A DNA stretch of 20,737 bases from an uncultured Oscillospiraceae bacterium (GTDB taxonomy: Bacteria; Bacillota; Clostridia; Oscillospirales; Oscillospiraceae): the NCBI GenBank assembly GCA_910589085.1, contig CAJUSG010000022.1:4072-24808 (forward strand), in the 5' to 3' direction. The notes beneath the pieces were generated by a model. It had not been told where the DNA came from. It saw only the letters and a program-made list of their open reading frames with translations, and did no database searches. Of this stretch, positions 7,974-15,089 are shown in pieces. Numbering within the stretch: position 1 is the stretch's first letter; every line of letters begins with the position of its first letter. Both the position numbers and the translations under genes were made by a program.

Positions 7974-8840
7974 TTATATGCCAAAATGTGCGGCCCGATT
8001 CCTCGACGGCGGAGGGGAGCTCTCCAGATACTCGCTGGGCGACATGCCCGTCTCCTTCCGGAACACCTTGGCGAAGTAGTTGGCGTTGGCAAAGCCGGAG
8101 GCCTCTGCCACGTAGGTGATGGTGGCCTCCGGGTCGCGCAGCAGCAGCTTGGCAAACTCGATGCGCACGTGGGTGATATATTTCCCCGGGGAGGTGCCCG
8201 TCTTTTTGGTAAACACCCGGGTCAGATGGGCGGCGGACACGTCCAGCCGGTTGGCCAGCTCGTCCACCCCCTCCAAATAGGGGAAGTCCTCCTGGATGAT
8301 GGCCAGCGCCCCCTCCACCAGGGGGGAGCCCAGGCTGGCCCGGACGCTTTGAGGCTGGTCCCGCAGGCGGAGCAGCAGGGTGAAGGCCCGGGCGGAGGCG
8401 GTGGCTCCGGGGATCTGCTCCCACTCGTCCTCCAGAACGGCCAGGGACAGCACCGTCTCCCGCACCGCCGCCGCGCCGCCGGCAAAGAGGGTCCCCTTGC
8501 CCGACAGCCGGCCCTCCAGCAGCCGGGGGACCAGCTCCCCCTGAAGCCGCAGCACCATGCACAGCCCGTCCGATACGGCCTGGAGGGTGTACTCCCCCGG
8601 GCTCTCCAGCAGAAAGGCCTGGCCCGGGTCCAGCAGGATGTACTGCCCGTAGGCGGCCACCGTCAGCCCGCCCTGGACCGACGCCGCCAGTATATACTCC
8701 CCGGTCTCCCCGTAGCCGTCCAGCCGGTTGCCCGCCTCCAGGGGAAGAATCTGGACCAGGGGCAGGGCCAGCAGCCCCCGGACCGTCGGGTCCGGGGACG
8801 CCGGCCGAATATCCCGTTTCTCATTTTGCCGAGGGGGCAT
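7974..8840 (-). CDS. AraC family transcriptional regulator (MsmR-like), 288 aa
   Basis: A sugar-responsive activator. The C-terminal 100 residues hold the two AraC helix-turn-helix motifs: VDELANRLDVSAAHLTRVFT, and ITYVAEASGFANANYFAKVF followed by the family signature RKETGMSPSEYLE. The N-terminal 150 residues contain a beta-rich stretch ending LLDPGQAFLLESPGEYTLQA, consistent with a cupin-type sugar-binding domain as in MsmR/RafR. The ATG at 8838-8840 follows AGGAGAGG. It starts 41 bases after the MsmK-like gene stop with no promoter visible between, so the two are probably co-transcribed. It should control the transporter, alpha-galactosidase and divergent amylosucrase-like genes; the repeated motif in both control regions supports this. 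Confidence 0.9.
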   Translation of the reverse strand: MPPRQNEKRDIRPASPDPTVRGLLALPLVQILPLEAGNRLDGYGETGEYILAASVQGGLTVAAYGQYILLDPGQAFLLESPGEYTLQAVSDGLCMVLRLQGELVPRLLEGRLSGKGTLFAGGAAAVRETVLSLAVLEDEWEQIPGATASARAFTLLLRLRDQPQSVRASLGSPLVEGALAIIQEDFPYLEGVDELANRLDVSAAHLTRVFTKKTGTSPGKYITHVRIEFAKLLLRDPEATITYVAEASGFANANYFAKVFRKETGMSPSEYLESSPPPSRNRAAHFGI

Positions 8841-8880
8841 GGATGTCCTCTCCTAACTGATTGGTTTGACAAAATAAAAT

Positions 8881-9978
8881 TCAGTGGGCGATGGCCAGCT
8901 CGGTCTCCTTGTCGAAGAGGTGGATCTTGCTCCGGTCCAGCACCAGGGCGGCGGTGTCGCCCTCGCGCCCGGCGTAGGTGGAGGCCGCGCGGACCACCAG
9001 ACGGACCCCCTGGAAGTCCACATGGAGGTTGATTTCGGCGCCCATCAGCTCGGCGATCTCAATCCTGCCCTCCAGGTCGTGGGCCTCGCCGTTGGGCACC
9101 GCGTCGATGTCCTCAGGGCGGATGCCCAGCACCACGGTCTTGCCCACATAGGGGGCCAGCGCCGCCTTGTCCATCTCGGAGGACAGGGCGATGGAGCCGC
9201 CGCCCGTCCTGGCCCAATATCCGTCATCCTTCTTCTCGATGACCACGTCCATGAAGTTCATCTGGGGGGAGCCGATGAAGCCCGCCACAAACAGGTTGCA
9301 GGGGTAGTCGTACAGGTTCTGAGGGGTGTCGTTCTGCTGGATGATGCCGTTCTTCATGACCACGATGCGGTCGCCCATAGTCATGGCCTCGGTCTGGTCG
9401 TGGGTGACGTAGACAAAGGTGGTCTGGAGGCGCTTGTGCAGCCGGCTGATCTCCGCCCGCATGGCGGTGCGCAGCTTGGCGTCCAGGTTGGACAGGGGCT
9501 CGTCCAGCAGGAACACCGCCGGATTGCGGACCATGGCGCGGCCCAGGGCCACACGCTGGCGCTGGCCGCCCGAGAGCGCCTTGGGCTTGCGGTTCAGATA
9601 GGGCTCCAGGTCCAGGGCCTTGGCCGCCTCGTGGACCCGGCGGTCGATCTCGTCCTTGGGCACCTTCTGCTGGATCAGGCCGAACGCGATATTTTTGTAT
9701 ACGGTCATGTGGGGGTACAGGGCGTAGTTCTGGAACACCATAGCGATATCCCGATCTTTCGGGGCCACATCGTTGACCACACGGTCGCCGATGTACAGCT
9801 CGCCGCTGCTGATATCCTCCAGACCCGCGATCATCCGCAGAGTGGTGGATTTTCCGCAGCCTGAGGGGCCGACCAGGATGACAAACTCCTTGTCCTGGAT
9901 CTCCAGGTTCAAATCAGGGACTACTGTGACGTTGCCGGGGTAGGTTTTTTCGACATGCTTAAAGGTAATGCTGGCCAT
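8881..9978 (-). CDS. msmK: Sugar ABC importer ATP-binding protein, MsmK/UgpC family, 365 aa
   Basis: The ATPase that powers CUT1 sugar importers; it binds the EAA loops of the permeases. Walker A is GPSGCGKST (residues 37-45), the signature LSGGQRQRVALGRA, Walker B VFLLDEPLSNLDAKLR, and the switch histidine YVTHDQTEAM. The last 120 residues form the MalK/UgpC-type regulatory TOBE region, with GIRPEDI. The start is ATG 9978 with AAGGAGG (9989-9995) 10 bases upstream. It is separated from the permease genes by the regulator and transcribed from its own promoter. That fits the known behaviour of MsmK, which can serve several sugar importers in one cell; whether this one is shared cannot be told from the window. 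Confidence 0.93.
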   Translation of the reverse strand: MASITFKHVEKTYPGNVTVVPDLNLEIQDKEFVILVGPSGCGKSTTLRMIAGLEDISSGELYIGDRVVNDVAPKDRDIAMVFQNYALYPHMTVYKNIAFGLIQQKVPKDEIDRRVHEAAKALDLEPYLNRKPKALSGGQRQRVALGRAMVRNPAVFLLDEPLSNLDAKLRTAMRAEISRLHKRLQTTFVYVTHDQTEAMTMGDRIVVMKNGIIQQNDTPQNLYDYPCNLFVAGFIGSPQMNFMDVVIEKKDDGYWARTGGGSIALSSEMDKAALAPYVGKTVVLGIRPEDIDAVPNGEAHDLEGRIEIAELMGAEINLHVDFQGVRLVVRAASTYAGREGDTAALVLDRSKIHLFDKETELAIAH

Positions 9979-10009
9979 AGTGAAATCGCCTCCTTATGAT
10001 TTTGGCAAC

Positions 10010-10038
10010 AGGATATCACCGGGCCGCCCCCTCCGCAA
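10010..10038 (-). promoter_or_regulatory. Candidate promoter of msmK-araC
   Basis: On the minus strand, TTGCGG (10033-10038), a 17-base spacer and TATCCT (10010-10015) lie 32 bases before the ATG. The -10 is weak, as expected of an activator-dependent promoter. The -35 overlaps the outer three bases of the inverted-repeat arm at 10036-10054. Confidence 0.5.
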
Positions 10039-10124
10039 GGGTAAATTTCTGATATTATATGCAATAATTTGACCTTTGGGCAAAATACAAAAAATTTACT
10101 TTTCGTATCAGGATTTTACCCTTG
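10036..10124. promoter_or_regulatory. Near-perfect inverted operator pair between divergent sugar operons
   Basis: Left arm CAAGGGTAAATTTCTGATA (10036-10054) and right arm TATCAGGATTTTACCCTTG (10106-10124) are inverted copies matching at 17 of 19 positions, 70 bases centre to centre. Each arm runs three bases into the -35 of the promoter beside it, so the two divergent promoters have mirror-image architecture. Between the arms lies AT-rich DNA with a small ATTAT-N5-ATAAT dyad (10054-10068). These are probable sites for the AraC-type regulator encoded in the locus. Confidence 0.65.
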
Positions 10125-10151
10125 TAACGGGCCTCCCCTCCGTGATATAGT
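10122..10151 (+). promoter_or_regulatory. Promoter of the DUF624-amylosucrase operon
   Basis: TTGTAA (10122-10127), an 18-base spacer and TATAGT (10146-10151) lie 36 bases before the GTG start of the membrane protein gene. The right operator arm abuts the -35, the expected place for a class II activator. Confidence 0.65.
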
Positions 10152-10187
10152 ATCCAAATCAAATGCATATACAGGAGGGGAGCCGCC

Positions 10188-10880
10188 GTGTTTTTCCGCA
10201 AAGATTACGCCACCCCAGGGCCCGGAATTGACCCCAACGCCCCCGAAAAAACCGGAACCGCCCGCTTCGTGGAGATCCTGTCCCTGGAGTGCCCCACGCT
10301 GTTCAAGCTGAATCTCATCTTTCTGGCCAGCTGCATCCCGGTGATTACCATCCCCCCCGCCGTCTACGCCATGCACTGCGTGGTACGCCGGATGGTGCTG
10401 GACCAGACGGTGGACTGCTTTTACCACTACCGCACCGCCTTTCGCCGGCACTGGAGGCGGGGCTATGCCGCCTTTTTCCTCACCGCCCTGCCCCTGACCG
10501 TCTCGAGCTGCGGGGTGTGGTTCTATCTCACCGGGGCCATGACCCGGCCCCTGCTGCTGGCCCCCTTTGTGCTGTGCTCCACCGTGTTTCTGGTCACCCT
10601 GCTGGCCTCCACCTACCTCTACGGCCTGCTCACCACCCAGACCTCCGTCCGCCAGGCCCTGCGGCTGGCCCTCCTTCTGGGCGTGGGAAAACCCCTTCGG
10701 GCCGTGCTGGCCGCCCTGTCCGTCTACGGCACCCTCACCGCGGCGGCGCTGGCTTTCCCTATCAGCGCCATCTACCTGCTGCTGATCGGCTTCTCCTTCC
10801 CCTGCCTGCTGGGAAATTTCTTCATCCGCACCGTTTTAAAACAGTTTGGAGGGAATCGCGATGAAAATCAGGAAAACTGA
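10188..10880 (+). CDS. DUF624 (YesL-like) membrane protein, 230 aa
   Basis: A small integral membrane protein of the DUF624/YesL type, a family that recurs next to CUT1 sugar ABC transporters and glycoside hydrolases but whose biochemical role is not established. After a soluble N-terminus with the ILSLECPTLFKLNLIFLASC-type opening typical of the family, about five hydrophobic segments follow (near residues 38-62, 93-115, 122-148 and 165-215). The start is GTG 10188, placed 5-6 bases after AGGAGGGG. Its last 20 bases overlap the amylosucrase-like gene, so the two are translationally coupled. It could assist sugar uptake or sense it; this is guesswork. Confidence 0.8.
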   Translation: MFFRKDYATPGPGIDPNAPEKTGTARFVEILSLECPTLFKLNLIFLASCIPVITIPPAVYAMHCVVRRMVLDQTVDCFYHYRTAFRRHWRRGYAAFFLTALPLTVSSCGVWFYLTGAMTRPLLLAPFVLCSTVFLVTLLASTYLYGLLTTQTSVRQALRLALLLGVGKPLRAVLAALSVYGTLTAAALAFPISAIYLLLIGFSFPCLLGNFFIRTVLKQFGGNRDENQEN

Positions 10881-12702
10881 GTTCCACAACCGGCTCTACC
10901 GCCGCCTGGACGAGCTGAAATGGCTGTATATGGAGCTGTACCGGGACGAGGAGGCCTTCGACTACTTCGTCAAGATGCTCCAGTCCTGCTGGAGCCAGCG
11001 GAAGCAGCCGCTCCGGGAGCAGGACACAAGGCGGGAGGGCGACCCCGGCTGGTACCGCCGCCGGGACCTGCTGGGCATGATGCTCTATGTGGACGCCTTC
11101 GCCGGAAACCTGGAGGGCGTGAAGAAAAATCTGAAATATGTCAAGGAGTGCGGGGTAAATTACCTGCACCTGATGCCCCTGCTCCAGTCCCCCAAGGGGC
11201 GCAGCGACGGGGGTTACGCCGTCTCTGACTTCCGGAGCGTCCAGCCCGAGCTGGGCACTATGGAGGACCTGGAGTCCCTGGCCGACGCCTGCCGGAGAGC
11301 GGGGATCAGCCTGTGCCTGGACTTCGTCATGAACCACACCAGCGAGGACCACCAGTGGGCCCGGAAGGCCCGGGCCGGCGAGCCGGGCTACCGGGAGCGG
11401 TACTTCTTTTACAACAGCTGGGATATCCCCCGGGAGTTTGAAAAGACCGTCCCCCAGGTGTTCCCCACCACCGCCCCGGGCAGCTTTACCCAGCTGGAGG
11501 ACGGGCAGATCGTTATGACCAACTTCTACCCCTACCAGTGGGACCTGAACTACGCCAACCCGGTGGTTTTCAACGACATGACGGAAAATCTCCTCTTCCT
11601 GGCCAACCGGGGCATCGACGTCATCCGCCTGGACGCCATCCCCTACATATGGAAGGAGCTGGGCACCAACTGCCGCAACCTGCCCCAGGTCCACACTCTG
11701 GCCCGGATGCTGCGCATGGTCTGCGAGATCGTGTGCCCCGGCGTGCTGCTGCTGGGAGAGGTGGTGATGGAGCCGGCCAAGGTGGCCCCCTACTTCGGCA
11801 CCCCCGACAAGCCGGAATGTCACATGCTCTACAACGTGACCACCATGGCCACCACCTGGCACACCCTGGCCACCGGGGACGTCTCCCTGCTGAAGCGGCA
11901 GATGGAGGCCGTGTGCGCCCTGCCCAAGGACTTTTTGTTCTTGAACTACCTGCGCTGTCACGACGACATCGGCTGGGGACTGGACTACCCCTGGCTCAAT
12001 CAGCGCTTCGGCACCGACGAGGTGGCCCACAAGCGCTACCTCAACGACTGGTTCACCGGCAGGTGGCCGGGCAGCGACGCCCGGGGAGAGCTGTACAACG
12101 ACGACCCCCGGCTGGGAGACGCCCGGCTGTGCGGCACCACCGCCTCCCTGTGCGGCCTGGAGGCCGCCGACTTCGAGGGGGACCCCTTCAAGCTGGAGCG
12201 GGCGGTGGCCTGCGATCTGACCCTCCACGCCTGGATGCTGTCCCAGAGCGGCATCCCGGTGGTGTACAGCGGCGACGAGATCGGCCAGTTCAACGACTAC
12301 ACCTACCACAGCCACCCGGACAGGTGGGCCGACAGCCGGTATCTCCACCGGGGCCGGTTCCAGTGGGGCCTGGCCGCCCTGCGCGGCGACCTGGACACCT
12401 ATCAGGGCAGGCTGTTCCAGGGGCTGCGGCGGCTGGAGGGCCTGCGGGCCAAGGAGCCCTGCTTCGACGGGGACGCCGATGTGCAGGTGGAGGACAGCGG
12501 CGACAGCCGGGTGCTGGCCCTGTGCCGCCGGAAGGACGGGCGGGAGCTGATCTGCCTGTTCAACTTCAGCGGACAGTTTGTCCGGGCCGGCGCCGGCCGG
12601 GACGGGCGCTACACCGAGCTGATGTACGGCACCCGGTATGACGGCATCCGCTCCGTCGAGCTGTGGCCCAACGGCTTCGCCTGGCTGCTGAAGGACGAGT
12701 AA
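10861..12702 (+). CDS. Amylosucrase-like GH13 sucrose glucosyltransferase, 613 aa
   Basis: A GH13 enzyme of the amylosucrase/sucrose hydrolase type: it cleaves sucrose and transfers glucose to an alpha-1,4-glucan, or to water, releasing fructose. The N-terminal 80 residues are helical, then the barrel begins with GMMLYVDAFAGNLEGV and NYLHLMPLL, both typical of amylosucrases. Catalytic residues are visible as nucleophile Asp258 (IDVIRLDAIPYIWKELGT), acid/base Glu300 (LLLGEVVMEP) and transition-state Asp368 (CHDDIGW). Other family marks are DFVMNHTSEDHQWA and QWDLNYANP. There is no signal peptide, so it is cytoplasmic. The ATG at 10861 has GGAGGG at 10848-10853 and overlaps the preceding gene by 20 bases; an earlier in-frame start at 10846 lacks that spacing. 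Next to an alpha-galactosidase it would use sucrose left from raffinose. Exact product (glucan, sucrose isomers or free glucose) cannot be read from sequence. Confidence 0.85.
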   Translation: MKIRKTEFHNRLYRRLDELKWLYMELYRDEEAFDYFVKMLQSCWSQRKQPLREQDTRREGDPGWYRRRDLLGMMLYVDAFAGNLEGVKKNLKYVKECGVNYLHLMPLLQSPKGRSDGGYAVSDFRSVQPELGTMEDLESLADACRRAGISLCLDFVMNHTSEDHQWARKARAGEPGYRERYFFYNSWDIPREFEKTVPQVFPTTAPGSFTQLEDGQIVMTNFYPYQWDLNYANPVVFNDMTENLLFLANRGIDVIRLDAIPYIWKELGTNCRNLPQVHTLARMLRMVCEIVCPGVLLLGEVVMEPAKVAPYFGTPDKPECHMLYNVTTMATTWHTLATGDVSLLKRQMEAVCALPKDFLFLNYLRCHDDIGWGLDYPWLNQRFGTDEVAHKRYLNDWFTGRWPGSDARGELYNDDPRLGDARLCGTTASLCGLEAADFEGDPFKLERAVACDLTLHAWMLSQSGIPVVYSGDEIGQFNDYTYHSHPDRWADSRYLHRGRFQWGLAALRGDLDTYQGRLFQGLRRLEGLRAKEPCFDGDADVQVEDSGDSRVLALCRRKDGRELICLFNFSGQFVRAGAGRDGRYTELMYGTRYDGIRSVELWPNGFAWLLKDE

Positions 12703-12709
12703 ACCACAT

Positions 12710-12743
12710 CCGCCCGCCCCTCTTGGGGCGGGCGGGCTTTTTT
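12710..12743 (+). terminator. Rho-independent terminator after the amylosucrase-like gene
   Basis: A perfect 11-bp GC stem (12710-12720 with 12725-12735) has a TCTT loop and is followed by GC and TTTTTT (12738-12743), just past the stop codon. It closes the plus-strand sugar operon. Confidence 0.9.
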
Positions 12744-12797
12744 ATCATAAGTTCTCTCCAAGACGGGCCGCCCGTTTTCTATGCCGTCCGGCCGGGG

Positions 12798-13379
12798 TCA
12801 TCCCCAGCCGCCGGTGAACTCCGGCTGGCAGTCGGTGTCCTGCACCACAAATATCTCGTAGAGGTGGGACAGGGCATCCCAGGTGGCCTTATCCATGCAG
12901 CCCGTCACCGGCAGGCCGGCGGCCTTTTGCAGCCACCGGACATTTTCCGCCGAGGCCGGGCCGTGGTTGCCGTCCGCCTCGCAGGGTGTGATCCCCTCAA
13001 AGTGCCGGGACAGCACATTGAACATGGTCTGCGGAACAATCATATACTCCCTGGCGCTGCCCTCATGGACCTGTATGCCCTCCGAGGGGAACACCCGGGT
13101 GGCCCGGGAGTAGCTCTCCCTGGCCTGCTGCTTCAGCCAGCAGCCGCGGATGGCGTCCCAGGTGGCCTGGTCCACCACTCCGGTGACGGGCAGGCCCGCC
13201 TCCCTCTGGAAGCGCATCACCGCCTCCAGGGTGCGCTCGCCGTAGACCCCATCCGGCACCAGCTGGGGTAAAAACTGGTAGGTTTTGGACAGCTGACCCA
13301 GCATATATTGCAGGCTGCTCACCGGCTTGGCCAGCATCTCCCGCTCCAGCAGCTCCCGTTCCGCCGCGCTGTCTCTCAT
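12798..13379 (-). CDS. Peptidoglycan-binding protein with two PG_binding_1-type repeats, 193 aa
   Basis: Two peptidoglycan-binding repeats and no catalytic domain. The first, at about residues 18-77, has DGVYGERTLEAVMRFQREAG and VVDQATWDAI. The second, at about 100-172, has GPASAENVRWLQKAAGLPV and MDKATWDAL. There is no signal peptide or membrane helix; the N-terminus is charged (MRDSAAERELLEREM). The ATG at 13377-13379 overlaps the stop of the SleC-like gene by four bases (ATGA) and follows GAGGAGTGAAGG. A longer frame upstream would run through that gene. As the third gene of the cluster it may help bind the cortex-lytic enzyme to spore cortex, or act as its C-terminal adaptor. Domain type is secure; function is inference. 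Confidence 0.85.
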   Translation of the reverse strand: MRDSAAERELLEREMLAKPVSSLQYMLGQLSKTYQFLPQLVPDGVYGERTLEAVMRFQREAGLPVTGVVDQATWDAIRGCWLKQQARESYSRATRVFPSEGIQVHEGSAREYMIVPQTMFNVLSRHFEGITPCEADGNHGPASAENVRWLQKAAGLPVTGCMDKATWDALSHLYEIFVVQDTDCQPEFTGGWG

Positions 13380-14638
13380 ACCTTCACTCCTCTCTGTCCG
13401 TTCTGGCCGTCCATCTGACCCAATTCCAGCGGACGGCCCTGGTACTGGCCCATCCGGGGGGTGTCGCCCCATTGCTCCGGCCCCTCCCCAGGCTGTGCCC
13501 CCGCCCCGGACATCACCGGAACGGCGTCCTCCCGCAGGGACTGGGCCCGCACCGTGTCCCGGCGGAGGAAGTAGTCCGCCAGGGCGAAATTGCTGTAGAT
13601 GGAGTCCCAGGTGGTCTCATCCACATAGCCGTTGGGGGTGAGGCCCACCAGCTGCTGGTAGGTGCGCACCGCCTGCGTGGTGGCCGGGCCGTACTCCCCG
13701 TCCGTGGCTATGGGGGACAGGGAGTTGTCAAACTGGGCCAGCAGGGCCAGCATATACTGGAGGATGCCCACCTCAGGGCCGCTGTCCCCCTCCTCCAGAG
13801 GGCCGGGGAACTGGTACTGGACGGTGACAAAGGTCTGTCCCTGGCTCACCAGCTCGGCCAGCTGAAGGATGCCGGAGTGGATGTATACCAGCTTGTACCA
13901 GGTGGCTTTGCCCACAATGCCGTCGGGCGCCAGGTTGAAGATGCGCTGGAAGGTGGTCACCGCGGACCGGGTGTCCTCCCCGAAGATGCCGGTGGCGGGG
14001 GAAATCTTGGGGATCGCCGGATAGTTTTGTGAAATTCGATTGAGCATGGCCTGAACAATGACCACATCCCGCCCCACAGAGCCCAGACGCAGGGGCGTGC
14101 CCGGATAGGAGTCGGTGAGGTCCTGGATGGGGGCGTCCACCACCAGCTCGATGTTGTCCCCGTAGTAGTGGCGCAGGATCTCCATGGAATTCGCCCCCTC
14201 CTGGGCCAGCTCCTGGCTGCCCCACTGGGACAGGCCGTCGCAGGTGGAGGTGGTGCCGTTGCAGAACTTGGCGGCCAGGGGCTCCACAAAGCCCTGGCGG
14301 CGGATATAGTCGTTAAAAATCTCGTCCACCATCTGGCTGATGTTCTCAAAGATATTACGGCCCCGGATAAATTTCTGGTCGTATTGGGTGGTAGAGGTGA
14401 TTTGAAAATTATAGCCCCGGCTGGGGTAAAATTCCGTATATACTCGATTCAGGGCGAAGGAGATGATGGCCAGTATATTGGCCCGGATGGCGGCGGGCTC
14501 CCAGGTGGGGTATATCTCGCTGGAGGCCACGTTCTTTACATAGTCCGGAAAGCTCACGGTCACGTTCTCCGCCCACTGGTCGGGCAGTCCCAGGTGGACC
14601 GTGATGGTGCGGGGCACATATGGAAGGATATTCAGCAC
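13376..14638 (-). CDS. sleC: SleC-like spore cortex-lytic enzyme, catalytic part (SpoIID domain plus two PG-binding repeats), 420 aa
   Basis: Closely resembles the mature part of clostridial SleC, the lytic transglycosylase that degrades spore cortex during germination. The SpoIID/LytB-like domain (about residues 28-165) shows YVKNVASSEIYPTW, with Glu41 aligned to the SpoIID catalytic glutamate, then IRANILAIISFALNRVYTE, FCNGTT and LSQWGSQELAQEG. PG-binding repeats follow at about 180-255 and 282-350, then a Gln/Gly-rich tail; classical SleC has one repeat. No signal peptide is present. The start is GTG 14638, with GAGGTGG overlapping the preceding stop codon. That GTG is in the same frame as the upstream gene, with only a TGA and three codons between, so the usual single SleC polypeptide is split here. 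SleC is normally made as a precursor and activated by Csp proteases, which are not in this window. Confidence 0.8.
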   Translation of the reverse strand: MLNILPYVPRTITVHLGLPDQWAENVTVSFPDYVKNVASSEIYPTWEPAAIRANILAIISFALNRVYTEFYPSRGYNFQITSTTQYDQKFIRGRNIFENISQMVDEIFNDYIRRQGFVEPLAAKFCNGTTSTCDGLSQWGSQELAQEGANSMEILRHYYGDNIELVVDAPIQDLTDSYPGTPLRLGSVGRDVVIVQAMLNRISQNYPAIPKISPATGIFGEDTRSAVTTFQRIFNLAPDGIVGKATWYKLVYIHSGILQLAELVSQGQTFVTVQYQFPGPLEEGDSGPEVGILQYMLALLAQFDNSLSPIATDGEYGPATTQAVRTYQQLVGLTPNGYVDETTWDSIYSNFALADYFLRRDTVRAQSLREDAVPVMSGAGAQPGEGPEQWGDTPRMGQYQGRPLELGQMDGQNGQRGVKV

Positions 14639-14647
14639 GGCACCACC

Positions 14648-15049
14648 TCACAGGTTCTGGACCGGGATGTCCCGCTCGTCCCGCTGCTGAAGGCTGCACA
14701 GCCCCTGGGGCAGGGGGATGAGCTCCATGTTCTGCACCGTCTCCACCCCGGGAAACACCTGTACGTTTTCCACCTGGAGCATGGCGTAGCCCGGCTGCTC
14801 CGCCCACACGCTGCACAGGGCGCAGGGGGCGCCGTCTCCCGGCAGGCCGCTGGGGGAGGTGCTCTCCGCCAGGACCGGGGTGTCGATCTGTATGGTGTTG
14901 ATCTTTCCGCTGCTGTTGGTACACTGTATGGAGAGCAGCTTCCACTTGCCCTCCTCCCCCGGCTCGGCCACCACCACGGTGGCGCCCTCCAGGGGAATCT
15001 GCGCCTGGGAGGTGTACACCCGGACGCTCAAGGTTCCTGTTGCTTGCAT
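14648..15049 (-). CDS. SleC N-terminal (pre/pro) domain-like protein, 133 aa
   Basis: A beta-rich single domain like the N-terminal region of clostridial SleC: opening MQATGTLSVRVYTSQAQIPLEGATVVV, central NSSGK, and ending GYAMLQVENVQVFPGVETVQ then MELIPLPQG. The pattern also recalls carboxypeptidase-regulatory or Cna-B folds. In SleC this part is fused to the enzyme and partly removed on activation. Here it ends at TGA (14648-14650), followed in the same frame by Gly-Gly-Ala and the GTG start of the SpoIID gene. The ATG at 15047-15049 has GGAGG (15054-15058) five bases upstream, and the palindrome at 15064-15085 sits just before that. It could act in trans as a pro-domain, chaperone or inhibitor. 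It could also be one half of a recently interrupted gene, or part of a readthrough product. Confidence 0.7.
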   Translation of the reverse strand: MQATGTLSVRVYTSQAQIPLEGATVVVAEPGEEGKWKLLSIQCTNSSGKINTIQIDTPVLAESTSPSGLPGDGAPCALCSVWAEQPGYAMLQVENVQVFPGVETVQNMELIPLPQGLCSLQQRDERDIPVQNL

Positions 15050-15063
15050 TGTGATACCTCCTA

Positions 15064-15085
15064 AAACGGCGGAGCTCCGCCGTTT
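15064..15085. repeat. Perfect 22-bp palindrome in the leader of the SleC-like operon
   Basis: Two 11-base arms, AAACGGCGGAG and CTCCGCCGTTT, are exact reverse complements with no spacer. It lies 5 bases upstream of the ribosome binding site, so in mRNA it would be a hairpin close to the translation start. No T-run follows on the minus strand, so it is not a simple terminator. It could be an operator or a leader structure. Confidence 0.6.
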
Positions 15086-15089
15086 ATCC

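Noticed and set aside
12725..12797. Bidirectional use of the 12710-12743 terminator for the minus-strand PG-binding gene
   Set aside because: On the minus strand the stem is followed by GATGTGGTTTA, not a T-run. No convincing terminator for that operon was found.
14648..14650. TGA between the two SleC parts as a selenocysteine codon
   Set aside because: No SECIS-like requirement is evident, SleC has no selenoprotein form that I know of, and the site lies in a linker between domains rather than at a catalytic residue.
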